Assembly: GCA_002371335.1 (NCBI GenBank)
Contig: DFHP01000123.1
Location: 1 to 26,590 of the forward strand
Length of the DNA: 26,590 nucleotides
Reading direction: 5' to 3'
Source of the DNA: Eubacterium sp. UBA3720
GTDB lineage: Bacteria; Bacillota; Clostridia; Lachnospirales; Lachnospiraceae
A program made the translations under genes and the position numbers. Position 1 is the stretch's first letter; each line of letters opens with the position of its first letter. Positions 1-7,984 of the stretch are shown one piece after another. The notes under the pieces are model-generated. The model saw only the letters and a program-made list of their open reading frames with translations, was not told the DNA's origin and did not search any database.

Positions 1-1
1 G

Positions 2-361
2 GAAAACTTCTTTGAAAAGAATGATATCCATATTCATATTCCTGAAGGCGCGGTCCCGAAGGACGGACCTTCGGCAGGAATCACGATGGCCACGGCCATG
101 CTTTCAGCCATCACGAAAGTACCTGTGCGCGCGGATGTCGCCATGACGGGAGAGATCACGCTGCGGGGAAGAGTGCTGCCGATCGGCGGTCTGAAGGAAA
201 AACTCCTGGCGGCAAAAAAAGCAGGTATAAAAACAGTACTTGTTCCGGAAAAAAATGAGCCGGACGTAACCGAGATGGATGCGGAGATCACAGACGGTCT
301 GGAAATTATTTTTGTTTCACAGATGGAACAGGTGCTGGAGAATGCTCTGATCAGAGAATGA
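2..361 (+). CDS. lon: Lon protease, C-terminal fragment
   Basis: This is the 3' end of an ATP-dependent Lon protease gene that enters from the left edge; about 119 codons are visible and the start is outside the window. The visible part is the serine-lysine peptidase domain. The nucleophile motif PKDGPSAG lies around window positions 56-79, and the catalytic Lys lies in the GGLKEKLLAAKKAG stretch that follows. Lon degrades damaged and selected regulatory proteins in the cytoplasm. In many Firmicutes lon sits directly upstream of engB/ysxC, as it does here. The end is normal: the TGA follows a typical Lon C-terminal tail. The protease identity is secure; nothing can be said about the AAA+ half, which is not visible. 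Confidence 0.97.
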   Translation, partial: ENFFEKNDIHIHIPEGAVPKDGPSAGITMATAMLSAITKVPVRADVAMTGEITLRGRVLPIGGLKEKLLAAKKAGIKTVLVPEKNEPDVTEMDAEITDGLEIIFVSQMEQVLENALIRE

Positions 362-404
362 AGCAGGAGGTATTTTCCTGTTCACCTGATCTTGAAATGA
401 TAGT

Positions 405-439
405 GGATGAGAAATTGTGTGCACATAATTTCCTCATCC
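405..439. repeat. inverted repeat / hairpin between lon and engB
   Basis: GGATGAG (405-411) pairs with CTCATCC (433-439), and inside it AAATT (412-416) pairs with AATTT (427-431). The loop contains the palindrome TGTGCACA. No T-run follows on either strand, so it is not a standard intrinsic terminator. It may be an mRNA stability or processing element, or a small palindromic repeat. The core GAAATTGTGT is also found in the hairpin at 5816-5850. Confidence 0.6.
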
Positions 440-485
440 TTCAGTTTCTCGAGCGAGACTTGAATAAAAAAAGGAGCACTATGAT

Positions 486-1118
486 ATGATCATAAAAGAT
501 GTAGAACTGGCGATCGTGTGCGGACCGACAAGCAAATTGCCGGACACAGGACAGCCGGAGGTGGCTTTTGCCGGAAGATCCAATGTGGGAAAATCTTCTC
601 TGATCAATGGCATAATAAATCGCAAAAAGCTTGCGAGGACCAGCTCACAGCCGGGAAAGACCCAGACAATAAACTTTTATCAGGTGAATAAAGAGTTTTA
701 TCTGGTGGATCTGCCGGGCTATGGATATGCGGCAGCTTCATACAGTTCCCGTGAAGCATGGGGAAAGATGATCGAGAAATATCTGAACACATCACATAAT
801 CTGAAGGCTGTATTTCTGCTTCTGGATATCCGTCACGCACCGTCGAACAATGATATAATGATGTATCAATGGATCCTTGACAGCGGATTCAAACCGATCA
901 TTATCGCCACAAAGCTCGATAAGATAAAACGCAGTCAGGTCCAGAAGCATATAAAGATGCTCCGCACAGGCCTTGATGCAGGAAAAGATCTTAAAATACT
1001 TCCTTTTTCCGCACTTACCAGACAGGGAGTTGAAGAAATAAGAAAGACAATAGATTCTTTCGTCCTGCCCGAAAATGAAGGGGAGGAAATAAAGGAAAAA
1101 GAGGATCAGGCAGAATAA
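486..1118 (+). CDS. ysxC: ribosome biogenesis GTP-binding protein YsxC/EngB
   Basis: A 210-aa TrmE-Era-EngA-EngB-type GTPase; the EngB family assists late assembly of the large ribosomal subunit and is usually essential. All G motifs are visible: G1 GRSNVGKSS (residues 30-38), G3 DLPGYGYA (75-82), G4 TKLDK (142-146) and a G5-like SALT near residue 175. The start is the second of two nearby ATGs: the ATG at 481 runs into TGA after two codons, while the ATG at 486 follows AGGAG at a usable distance. The acidic, lysine-rich C-terminal tail is common in the family. It follows lon by 124 nt, a classical lon-ysxC pairing. The next gene begins about 65 nt downstream, so read-through into the ECF genes is possible. 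Confidence 0.96.
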   Translation: MIIKDVELAIVCGPTSKLPDTGQPEVAFAGRSNVGKSSLINGIINRKKLARTSSQPGKTQTINFYQVNKEFYLVDLPGYGYAAASYSSREAWGKMIEKYLNTSHNLKAVFLLLDIRHAPSNNDIMMYQWILDSGFKPIIIATKLDKIKRSQVQKHIKMLRTGLDAGKDLKILPFSALTRQGVEEIRKTIDSFVLPENEGEEIKEKEDQAE

Positions 1119-1182
1119 GGGAAGCGCCGTGCGCAAAAGCGGAACTTCTTTAAAGATGCCGGAAAACAGCCGGGAGTACAAA

Positions 1183-2034
1183 ATGGGAATCATCAAAGCG
1201 CTAAAGCTGGGTTTTAATTATATCGAATATAGTGAAGATGACCGGGAAAAGAAAGTTACCCGGGCGCTCAAGGGCGTCGATCTGGATGTAAAAGAAGGAG
1301 AATTTATAGCAGTTCTGGGACATAACGGCTGCGGAAAATCAACGCTGGCAAAACACATTAATGCATTGCTGACTCCGTCGGAGGGAACGATGTGGGTGGA
1401 CGAAATGAATACCGCGGATGGAAAAAACCTCTGGAATATCCGCCAGAGGGCGGGTATGGTCTTCCAGAATCCGGACAACCAGATAGTCGCCTCGGTTGTA
1501 GAGGAGGATGTGGGGTTCGGACCGGAGAATCTGGGCGTGCCGACAGAAGAGATATGGCAGCGTGTCGATGACAGCCTGAAGAAAACAGGGATGACTGCAT
1601 ATCGTCTGCATTCTCCGAATAAACTTTCCGGCGGACAGAAACAGCGCGTTGCCATCGCCGGGGTAATGGCAATGAAGCCTAAATGTATCGTTCTTGATGA
1701 GCCGACGGCAATGCTGGATCCAAACGGGCGCAAGGAGGTCATTGAGGCCGTCAGAGAGCTGAACCGGAAGGAAGGCGTGACGATCATCCTGATCACACAC
1801 TATATGGAAGAGGTAGTGCTTGCCGACCGGGTGCTCGTCATGGATGACGGAGTGGTAGTAATGCAGGGCACGCCGAAAGAGATTTTTTCGCAGGTTGAAA
1901 AACTGACCGAACTGAGGCTTGATGTGCCGCAGATCACAATTCTGGCATATGAGCTGCGAAAGGCGGGTCTGCCCCTGCCCGAAGTGGTTTTGTCCAGAGA
2001 GGAACTGGTAGAGGAAATCCTTCATGTTGATTAA
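1183..2034 (+). CDS. ecfA1: ECF transporter ATPase EcfA1
   Basis: One of the two ATPases of the group II energy-coupling factor module, which powers uptake of vitamins and metals by interchangeable S components. The 283-aa protein has Walker A GHNGCGKST (about residues 46-54), a Q-loop with FQNPDNQ typical of EcfA1/CbiO, signature LSGGQKQR, Walker B CIVLDEPT and the H-loop Thr-His. The frame is open further upstream (GTG at 1129), but ATG 1183 is preceded by GGGAG (1172-1176) at 6-nt spacing and gives the normal family length, so it is preferred. Its 3' end overlaps ecfA2 by 11 nt, which points to translational coupling. No S component is encoded in the window, as expected for a shared module. 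Confidence 0.93.
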   Translation: MGIIKALKLGFNYIEYSEDDREKKVTRALKGVDLDVKEGEFIAVLGHNGCGKSTLAKHINALLTPSEGTMWVDEMNTADGKNLWNIRQRAGMVFQNPDNQIVASVVEEDVGFGPENLGVPTEEIWQRVDDSLKKTGMTAYRLHSPNKLSGGQKQRVAIAGVMAMKPKCIVLDEPTAMLDPNGRKEVIEAVRELNRKEGVTIILITHYMEEVVLADRVLVMDDGVVVMQGTPKEIFSQVEKLTELRLDVPQITILAYELRKAGLPLPEVVLSREELVEEILHVD

Positions 2035-2920
2035 ATTAGAAGATGTATCTTATGTTTACAGCGCAAAGACAGCCTATGAACAACGTGCGCTGGATCATGT
2101 GGATCTGGAGATACCACAGGGACAGTTCGTGGGCGTTATAGGACATACCGGAAGCGGAAAATCGACACTGATCCAGCATTTCAACGGACTGATGAAGCCT
2201 GCAGAGGGGCGGGTCTTATGTGACGAAGAAGATATCTGGGCGGAGGGCTATGACAGACACGCGCTCCGGTTCAAAGTCGGTCTGGTTTTTCAGTATCCCG
2301 AGCATCAGCTTTTTGAAATGGATGTTCTGACGGATGTCTGTTTCGGACCTAAAAATCAGGGACTTACGGAAGAGGAAGCTTTGCGAAAAGCCAGACGATC
2401 TCTGGCTCACTGCGGAGTGCCGGAGGAGCTGTACGGCAAGTCGCCGTTTGAACTCTCGGGAGGGCAGAAAAGACGGGCGGCGATCGCCGGAGTGCTGGCG
2501 ATGGATCCGGAGGTTCTGATCCTGGATGAGCCTACTGCGGGACTTGATCCGAAGGGAAGAAGGGATATTTTTGAACAGATCGCTTCTCTTCAGAAAAAGA
2601 GAAATCTGACAATCATTCTGGTCTCTCACAGCATGGAAGACGTGGCAAAATATGCCGACAGACTGATCGTGATGAATCATGGAATAAAACAGTATGACGG
2701 GACGCCGAGAGAAGTGTTCAGACATTATAAGGAACTTGAAAAAATAGGGCTTGCTGCACCGCAGATCACCTATGTGATGAACGATCTTAAGAGAAAGGGC
2801 CTGGATGTGGATACAGACATTCTTACGGTGGAGGAAGCCAGAGACGCGATCCTTGAAGCATTAAGGAAGGCAGGAAAAGGAACAAAAAGGCCGGGGGATC
2901 CGGAAAGAGGACAGAAATGA
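2024..2920 (+). CDS. ecfA2: ECF transporter ATPase EcfA2
   Basis: Second ATPase of the ECF module (298 aa). It shows Walker A GHTGSGKST (about residues 40-48), Q-loop FQYPEHQLFE (the EcfA2-type YPEHQ form), signature LSGGQKRR, Walker B LILDEPT and H-loop VSHSM. EcfA1 and EcfA2 form the heterodimer that binds EcfT on the inner face of the membrane. The start at 2024 lies inside the end of ecfA1 and is supported by the MLIKLEDVSY N-terminus that matches the fold's first strand. The gene ends in an ATGA overlap with ecfT, so the three genes form one tightly coupled operon. Confidence 0.95.
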   Translation: MLIKLEDVSYVYSAKTAYEQRALDHVDLEIPQGQFVGVIGHTGSGKSTLIQHFNGLMKPAEGRVLCDEEDIWAEGYDRHALRFKVGLVFQYPEHQLFEMDVLTDVCFGPKNQGLTEEEALRKARRSLAHCGVPEELYGKSPFELSGGQKRRAAIAGVLAMDPEVLILDEPTAGLDPKGRRDIFEQIASLQKKRNLTIILVSHSMEDVAKYADRLIVMNHGIKQYDGTPREVFRHYKELEKIGLAAPQITYVMNDLKRKGLDVDTDILTVEEARDAILEALRKAGKGTKRPGDPERGQK

Positions 2921-3720
2921 TACGTGATATAACGATAGGGCAATATTATCCGGCCGATTCGATCCTCCACCGATTGGATCCGAGGACAAAAATAACAGGT
3001 ACTTTTGCTTATATTATTTCTCTTTTTGTATTTAACAGTTGGGGATATGCAGTCGGAGCTGTTTTTCTGGCGGCAATGATCATTTTGTCAAAAGTACCAT
3101 TTTTCTTTATGACAAAAGGTCTGAAATCGATCGTAATGATCCTTTTGTTTACAATGGTGCTGAATACATTTCTGACGCCCGGCGAAGTTCTATACCGGAT
3201 CGGCTTTCTGAAAATCACGAAAGAGGGGCTGCTGCTGGCCGGGAAAATGGGAATTCGTCTGGTGTTCCTGATCCTGGGGACATCACTGATGACTTTGACA
3301 ACAACGCCGAATAAGCTTACGGATGGTCTCGAGAGACTGCTTGGGCCGCTGAATAAGATCAGGATACCCGTGCATGAGATCGCTATGATGATGTCGATCG
3401 CGCTTCGTTTCATACCGATCCTTCTGGAGGAGACGGATAAGATCATGAAAGCGCAGATGGCAAGGGGAGCGGATTTTGAAAGCGGAGGAATGATAAAAAA
3501 AGTGAGGTCGATGATCCCCCTTCTGGTCCCTCTTTTTGTTTCCGCATTCCGGAGGGCAAATGATCTGGCACTTGCGATGGAAGCGAGATGTTATCAGGGC
3601 GGTGAGGGCAGGACATTGATGAAGCCGCTGAAGTATGAAGGAAGAGATGTCGCAGCCTATATTTTGATAGCAGTATATCTTGCCGCCGCGGTCATTCTGC
3701 GTGTCGTCCTGAAATGGTAA
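2917..3720 (+). CDS. ecfT: ECF transporter transmembrane protein EcfT
   Basis: The 267-aa integral membrane coupling subunit of the ECF module. Several hydrophobic segments are visible (about residues 25-60, 70-90, 110-130 and 240-265). The two cytoplasmic Ala-Arg-Gly-type coupling motifs that dock into the ATPases appear as AQMARGADF and AMEARCYQGG. The start codon overlaps the ecfA2 stop (ATGA). Its position with ecfA1-ecfA2 upstream and truA downstream is the standard Firmicutes order, although here the set follows engB rather than rplQ. Confidence 0.95.
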   Translation: MIRDITIGQYYPADSILHRLDPRTKITGTFAYIISLFVFNSWGYAVGAVFLAAMIILSKVPFFFMTKGLKSIVMILLFTMVLNTFLTPGEVLYRIGFLKITKEGLLLAGKMGIRLVFLILGTSLMTLTTTPNKLTDGLERLLGPLNKIRIPVHEIAMMMSIALRFIPILLEETDKIMKAQMARGADFESGGMIKKVRSMIPLLVPLFVSAFRRANDLALAMEARCYQGGEGRTLMKPLKYEGRDVAAYILIAVYLAAAVILRVVLKW

Positions 3721-3817
3721 ACGTCTAACAGACCTTCCTGTTATATACCGGAGCGGGTATGAGCCTGTGATCAGAAGTGTATATGTGAACAGGAAGTTTC
3801 AGTAATTGCGATATAGA

Positions 3818-3846
3818 GGGACCTGCGTCTGCAGGCCCCGCTTTTT
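3818..3846 (+). terminator. probable intrinsic terminator between ecfT and truA
   Basis: GGG(A)CCTGC at 3818-3826 pairs with GCAGG(C)CCC at 3831-3839 around a GTCT loop, with one A-C mismatch, and is followed by TTTTT at 3842-3846. It ends the ecf transcript or attenuates read-through into truA, whose ribosome binding site begins immediately after it. Confidence 0.5.
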
Positions 3847-3857
3847 GAGGAAAGGTT

Positions 3858-4616
3858 ATGCGACGAATTAAACTGACCGTGGCTTATGAGGGAACGGATT
3901 ATTGCGGGTGGCAGGTTCAGCCAAACGGGACTTCGGTGCAGAGTGTCCTGGACAGAGCTCTTTCCACATGGCTGGGGGAAGAGATAAGGACAATCGGGGC
4001 CAGCAGGACGGACGCAGGCGTCCATGCTTTGGGAAATGTGGCTGTTTTTGACACGGAGGCCCGTATGCCCGGCGAAAAATTTGCTTATGCTTTAAATACG
4101 AGACTTCCGGAGGATATCAGGATCCAGGAGTCAGCAGAGGTGCCGTCAGAGTTTCATCCGCGTTTTACAAAGACCATCAAAACCTATGAATATAAGATAC
4201 TGAATCGCCGGTTTCCGGATCCGCTGCGCAGAAGGGATAGTTTTTTCTGGTATGGAAGTCTTGATCTGGAAAAAATGAAGGAGGCTGCTTTATGTATAGA
4301 AGGAACTCATGATTTCAGAAGTTTTGCGGCAGCAGGAGGAAATACTTTTGAAAATGGGGGAAGTACAGTGCGCACCGTTTATAAGACGGAACTGTGGAAT
4401 GAAAATGACATGATTCATTTCCGGATCACAGGCAACGGTTTTTTATATAACATGGTAAGAATAATTGCCGGTACACTGCTGGAAGTCGGGAAAGGGAATC
4501 TAAAGCCGCAGGACATTCCGGCTATTATCGAAGCCAGAGACAGGAGTAAGGCAGGGCCTACCGCACGGGCATGCGGGCTTACTCTTCTGGGAATAAGATA
4601 TCCGGAATGGGAGTAA
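3858..4616 (+). CDS. truA: tRNA pseudouridine(38-40) synthase TruA
   Basis: TruA isomerises uridines 38-40 in the anticodon arm of many tRNAs. The 252-aa length is typical. The catalytic Asp is D52 in the conserved GASRTDAGVHALG segment, and the family motifs FLYNMVR and AGPTARACGL are seen near the C-terminus. The ATG is preceded by GAGG/AAAGG. The gene keeps its usual place between the ECF genes and rplM-rpsI. The hairpin and T-run just upstream suggest expression is partly separated from ecfT. Confidence 0.97.
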   Translation: MRRIKLTVAYEGTDYCGWQVQPNGTSVQSVLDRALSTWLGEEIRTIGASRTDAGVHALGNVAVFDTEARMPGEKFAYALNTRLPEDIRIQESAEVPSEFHPRFTKTIKTYEYKILNRRFPDPLRRRDSFFWYGSLDLEKMKEAALCIEGTHDFRSFAAAGGNTFENGGSTVRTVYKTELWNENDMIHFRITGNGFLYNMVRIIAGTLLEVGKGNLKPQDIPAIIEARDRSKAGPTARACGLTLLGIRYPEWE

Positions 4617-4670
4617 CGCGGCGCTTTTTTTGGAAAGGCGCGGAGAATACTGTGAAAAAGGAAAATTTTC

Positions 4671-4699
4671 TTGACATTAAAACATGCATATAATATTAT
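4671..4699 (+). promoter_or_regulatory. promoter for rplM-rpsI
   Basis: TTGACA at 4671-4676 is separated by exactly 17 nt from TATTAT at 4694-4699. Transcription would start near 4706. An overlapping TATAAT at 4689 is only 12 nt from the -35 and is less likely to be used. Confidence 0.7.
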
Positions 4700-4705
4700 A
4701 AAAAA

Positions 4706-4921
4706 GCATGGCGGCAGAGGCATGGTTTTCGTAGTTCCCAATGCGAAAAACATAGTCATGGCGTACATTGTCAGGGTATCAGAGCCAAAGCCCAGGCGGG
4801 GATACTGTTTTGATATGAAAACCATCCGGACAGTGGCGGACATATCGGCATCGGAAGTCTTACATTCCTTTGCATAAATAAACGTTATTATTGAATTGAT
4901 AGCTTCAGGAGGTTATTATCC
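4706..4921 (+). promoter_or_regulatory. long 5' leader of rplM (possible autoregulatory leader)
   Basis: About 215 nt lie between the predicted transcription start and the rplM ATG, with no convincing gene. Ribosomal protein operons in Firmicutes often have such leaders, and an L13 leader family is known. I cannot match the consensus by eye, so the assignment is inference from position and length. A strong AGGAGG (4908-4913) precedes the start. Confidence 0.4.
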
Positions 4922-5350
4922 ATGAAAACATTTATGGCTAATCCGGATAAATTAGAGAAAAAGTGGTTTGTTGTAGATGCTTCCGGAAAAACACTCGGAC
5001 GTCTTTCGACAGAGGTAGCAAAGGTCCTCAGAGGAAAAAACAAACCGGAATATACACCATTTGTAGATACAGGTGATTATGTGATCATCGTTAATGCAGA
5101 GAAGATCAAGGTTTCCGGAAAGAAACTTGATCAGAAGATCTACTACCGTCATTCAGAGTACGTAGGCGGAATGAAAGAAACAACTCTCAGAGAGATGCTC
5201 GATAAGAAGCCCGAGAGAGTACTTGAGCTGGCAGTCAAAGGCATGCTTCCGAAGGGACCGCTTGGAAGGCAGATGCTGAAAAAACTTCACGTGTACGCAG
5301 GTGCTGAGCATCCACATGCAGCTCAGAAGCCGGAAGTACTTACATTTTAA
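4922..5350 (+). CDS. rplM: 50S ribosomal protein L13
   Basis: L13 is an early-assembly protein of the large subunit. The 142-aa length is exactly usual, and conserved stretches include WFVVDASGKTLGRLS near the N-terminus, RGKNKPEYTPFVDTGDYVIIVNA, and GMLPKGPLGRQMLKKLHVYAG. The ATG follows AGGAGG with good spacing. It is the first gene of the two-gene rplM-rpsI operon, with 17 nt to rpsI. Confidence 0.98.
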   Translation: MKTFMANPDKLEKKWFVVDASGKTLGRLSTEVAKVLRGKNKPEYTPFVDTGDYVIIVNAEKIKVSGKKLDQKIYYRHSEYVGGMKETTLREMLDKKPERVLELAVKGMLPKGPLGRQMLKKLHVYAGAEHPHAAQKPEVLTF

Positions 5351-5367
5351 TGAGGAGGTAATGGACA

Positions 5368-5760
5368 TTGGCTAGTGCAAGATACTACGGAACAGGAAGA
5401 AGAAAAAAATCTATCGCAAGAGTATATCTTACACCTGGAACAGGTGTGATTACGATTAATAAACGTGACATCGATGAGTATTTCGGCCTTGAGACGCTGA
5501 AAACGATCGTTCGTCAGCCGCTCGTTGCAACTGATACAGTTGATAAGTTTGACATTAAGGTCAATGTAATAGGCGGAGGATTTACGGGTCAGGCAGGAGC
5601 TATCCGTCATGGAATCAGCCGAGCGCTGCTTGAGGCAGACGCAGAGTTCAGACCGGTTCTGAAAACAGCAGGATACCTTACACGTGATCCGCGTATGAAA
5701 GAACGTAAAAAATACGGTCTCAAGAAAGCTCGTAGAGCGCCGCAGTTCAGCAAACGATAA
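5368..5760 (+). CDS. rpsI: 30S ribosomal protein S9 (TTG start)
   Basis: S9 of 130 aa, with the conserved N-terminal YYGTGRRKKSIARV, the GGGFTGQAGAIRHGI core and the invariant basic tail ending QFSKR, whose terminal Arg contacts P-site tRNA. The start is TTG at 5368: GAGGAGG (5352-5358) sits 9 nt upstream, and the nearby ATG at 5361 hits a TAG after four codons, so TTG is the only sensible start. It is co-transcribed with rplM and ended by the terminator at 5778-5815. Confidence 0.98.
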   Translation: MASARYYGTGRRKKSIARVYLTPGTGVITINKRDIDEYFGLETLKTIVRQPLVATDTVDKFDIKVNVIGGGFTGQAGAIRHGISRALLEADAEFRPVLKTAGYLTRDPRMKERKKYGLKKARRAPQFSKR

Positions 5761-5777
5761 TTGCGGAAAGATCATTC

Positions 5778-5815
5778 ACACCCTGGAACCCATATGGATT
5801 TCAGGGTGTTTTTTT
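5778..5815 (+). terminator. intrinsic terminator of rplM-rpsI
   Basis: ACACCCTGGAA at 5778-5788 pairs with TTTCAGGGTGT at 5799-5809 (one G-T pair), with the small palindrome CCATATGG in the loop, followed by seven T (5809-5815). A strong Rho-independent terminator. Confidence 0.92.
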
Positions 5816-5924
5816 CTGTCCTGGGAAATTGTGTCAATTTTCCGGGACAGAAACCCGCCGAGGGATGTACGCGGCGCACAGAGGAAGGCAGCTGTGCTGC
5901 CGTGCGGCGGCGCGCAAAGTCTGG
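5816..5924 (+). repeat. structured intergenic repeat, copy A
   Basis: It begins with a long hairpin: CTGTCC plus GGGAAATTG pairs with CAATTTTCC plus GGACAG (5816-5850), with a TGT loop and two wobbles. A second structure follows: P1 GCGCAC (5874-5879), bulge AGAGGAA, hairpin GGCAGC-TGT-GCTGCC (5887-5901), P1 3' strand GTGCGGC (5902-5908), then GGCGCGCAAAGTCTGG to 5924. A second copy with the same order lies at 19242-19338. The stems show compensatory changes between copies. No known RNA class could be assigned. Confidence 0.65.
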
Positions 5925-6013
5925 ATAATTCGGATACGAATCACATTCATTCTGTTCCTGCATATAGAAACTGGCGTTAACGGAGAACATAAAGGAAAGG
6001 ATAAGGTGTTTGA

Positions 6014-7693
6014 ATGAAGGTTATTATTATTGGGGGAGTGGCAGGCGGCGCCACAGCCGCGGCCAGGATAAGACGCCTGGATGAACAGGCTGAGATCATC
6101 GTTTTTGAAAGAACAGGATTTGTATCATATGCGAATTGCGGACTCCCTTATTATATCGGAGGCGTGATCACGGATCAGAAAAAGCTGACCCTTCAGACGC
6201 CCGATGGATTTTGGAATCGGTTCCGCGTCCGTGTTAAAACATATCATGAGGTCATAGAGATCCGGACGGAAGAAAAAAACATCAGAGTCAAAAACCTGCT
6301 GACCGGGGAAGAGTGGACTGAAACATATGATAAGCTGCTTTTATCTCCCGGAGCAAGGCCGGTAAGGCCTGAACTGCCCGGAATTGACAGCAAAAAGATA
6401 TTTACTCTAAGAACAGTCGAGGATACCCTTCGCATTCGTGAGTATATTGAAAAAAACAGTCCTAAGAGTGCGGTGCTTGTCGGCGGAGGATATATCAGTA
6501 TCGAGACTGCTGAAAATCTTTGTAAAGCAGGCATTGATATCACTATTATTCAGCGGCCGAAGCAGCTAATGAATACGCTTGATCCGGATATTGCGTCGTT
6601 TGTTCATGAAAAAATGCGCAGTAACGGCATTTCTTTGAGTTTGGGGAGAACAGTTACCGGATTTAGAGAAGAAGGAAATAAGATCCTGACATTACTTGAC
6701 GGGGGGGAAAGTCTTGCGGCGGATATGGTTCTGCTTGCAATCGGTATTTCACCTGAAAACAGGCTGGCAAAGGAAGCGGGGCTGAGCCTGGGAGTAAAAG
6801 GAAGTATCGTTGTAAATGACCGGATGGAGACTTCTGCGCCGGATGTTTATGCAGTGGGAGATGCTGTTCAGATAAAGAATCTGGTCACCGGCGGGGATGC
6901 TGTGATAGCTCTTGCAGGTCCGGCTAATAAACAGGGACGTATAGCTGCGGATAATATATGCGGTCTGGAAAGCCGTTATTGCGGATCGCCGGGGTCTTCT
7001 ATCATACAGATATTTGATTTGACAGCCGCGTGTACAGGATTAACGGAAAAAGCCGCTTCCTCTGCCGGAATAGAGTATGAGAGTGTAGTTCTTTCAGCTG
7101 CTTCTCATGTCAGTTATTATCCCGGCGCAAAGCCGATGATCATGAAAGTGGTCTATGAAAAGAAAACAATGCGGATACTGGGCGCGCAGATCGCGGGAGG
7201 GGAAGGAGCAGACAAGCGAATTGATGTTTTGGCAGCCGCGATCCTTGCCGGACTCAGGGCGGATCAGCTCAAGGAGCTTGATCTGGCATATGCGCCACCA
7301 TACTCATCGGCTAAGGATCCTGTCAATATGGCAGGCTTCATGATTGAGAATATAGAAACAGGAAAGGTGAAACAATACCATTGGAACGAAGCAGCCGGTC
7401 TTCCTCGAGATGGCAGCGTTACTTTGCTCGATATCAGGACCGCGCCGGAGTATGACCGGGAACATATTGACGGATATATTAATATTCCGCTGGATGATCT
7501 GAGAGAGCGTCTGAATGAAATAGAAAAGTCAAAACCGGTTTATGTGATCTGTCAGAGTGGTCTGAGAAGTTACACCGCATGCCGTATTCTGAGTCAGAAT
7601 GGTTTTGACTGTTATAATTTTTCGGGAGGATATCTTTTTTATAAAAAAATCATGCGGGATAAGATGCTGAACGAAACTGCCGCAAAAAAATGA
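6014..7693 (+). CDS. CoA-disulfide reductase / NADH oxidase family flavoprotein fused to rhodanese
   Basis: A 559-aa two-domain protein. Residues 1 to about 450 form an FAD/NAD(P)H disulfide reductase of the CoADR/Nox family: an N-terminal dinucleotide fold GGVAGGATAAARIRR, the single active-site cysteine C42 in SYANCGLPYYIG, a second nucleotide-binding glycine motif VGGGYISIETAENL, and an FAD-binding YAVGDAV segment. The C-terminal ~100 residues are a rhodanese-like domain with its catalytic Cys (about C513) in VICQSGLRS. Known CoADR-rhodanese fusions reduce CoA disulfide or per/polysulfides with NAD(P)H, so a role in sulfane-sulfur or thiol redox balance is likely. The gene stands alone, behind repeat A, with a weak AAGG ribosome binding site. 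Exact substrate is not predictable. Confidence 0.88.
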   Translation: MKVIIIGGVAGGATAAARIRRLDEQAEIIVFERTGFVSYANCGLPYYIGGVITDQKKLTLQTPDGFWNRFRVRVKTYHEVIEIRTEEKNIRVKNLLTGEEWTETYDKLLLSPGARPVRPELPGIDSKKIFTLRTVEDTLRIREYIEKNSPKSAVLVGGGYISIETAENLCKAGIDITIIQRPKQLMNTLDPDIASFVHEKMRSNGISLSLGRTVTGFREEGNKILTLLDGGESLAADMVLLAIGISPENRLAKEAGLSLGVKGSIVVNDRMETSAPDVYAVGDAVQIKNLVTGGDAVIALAGPANKQGRIAADNICGLESRYCGSPGSSIIQIFDLTAACTGLTEKAASSAGIEYESVVLSAASHVSYYPGAKPMIMKVVYEKKTMRILGAQIAGGEGADKRIDVLAAAILAGLRADQLKELDLAYAPPYSSAKDPVNMAGFMIENIETGKVKQYHWNEAAGLPRDGSVTLLDIRTAPEYDREHIDGYINIPLDDLRERLNEIEKSKPVYVICQSGLRSYTACRILSQNGFDCYNFSGGYLFYKKIMRDKMLNETAAKK

Positions 7694-7984
7694 ATATTTA
7701 TAAGTTGATAAAAATATCGGAATAAGAGAAGAGGCTTTACTTTCCGGACTGTAGAGATAAAGCCGCCTTAAACATAAAGATATATATTTGGTCTTGCTTA
7801 TCTGACGTATTTACGATATTATTACTTATGTTATTTGCATATATCAATACGAACGTGCATATTTTGTTTTAAAAGCGGTCGCCGCATGCATTATATGCAT
7901 AAAATATAAATAATATGCACGCTGTATACATAGAATAACAAAGAGATCAGGGCGGTATGCCTGCAAGGAAAAGAGGTAATAAAA
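7694..7984 (+). promoter_or_regulatory. argG upstream region with TGCA-type half-sites
   Basis: No gene is seen in these 291 nt. A stem GGCTTTA/TAAAGCC (about 7731-7761) may close the preceding transcript, though no T-run follows. Further on, AT-rich DNA carries repeated TGCAT/TATGCA half-sites near 7836, 7856, 7887, 7896 and 7916, including the short palindrome ATGCATTATATGCAT (7886-7900) and TGCATA-N12-TATGCA (7896-7919). This resembles a cluster of ArgR boxes, which would fit argG, but the spacing is not the textbook 18-bp form. A weak promoter TTGCAT-N17-CATATT is possible at 7835-7863. Confidence 0.35.

Noticed and set aside
4671..4877. 68-codon frame in the rplM leader
   Set aside because: It begins on the -35 box of the rplM promoter, so it would not be transcribed from its start, and no ribosome binding site or homology is seen.
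5816..5930. Repeat A/B as a c-di-GMP-I (GEMM) or TPP riboswitch
   Set aside because: Short similarities (GCACAGAG, CGCAAAG, CTGGATAAT) are present, but the GNRA tetraloop/receptor and second domain of GEMM and the TPP core blocks are missing.
5829..6017. 62-codon frame across repeat copy A
   Set aside because: Composition is dictated by the GC-rich stems of the repeat; no homology, and it ends in the start of the flavoprotein gene.
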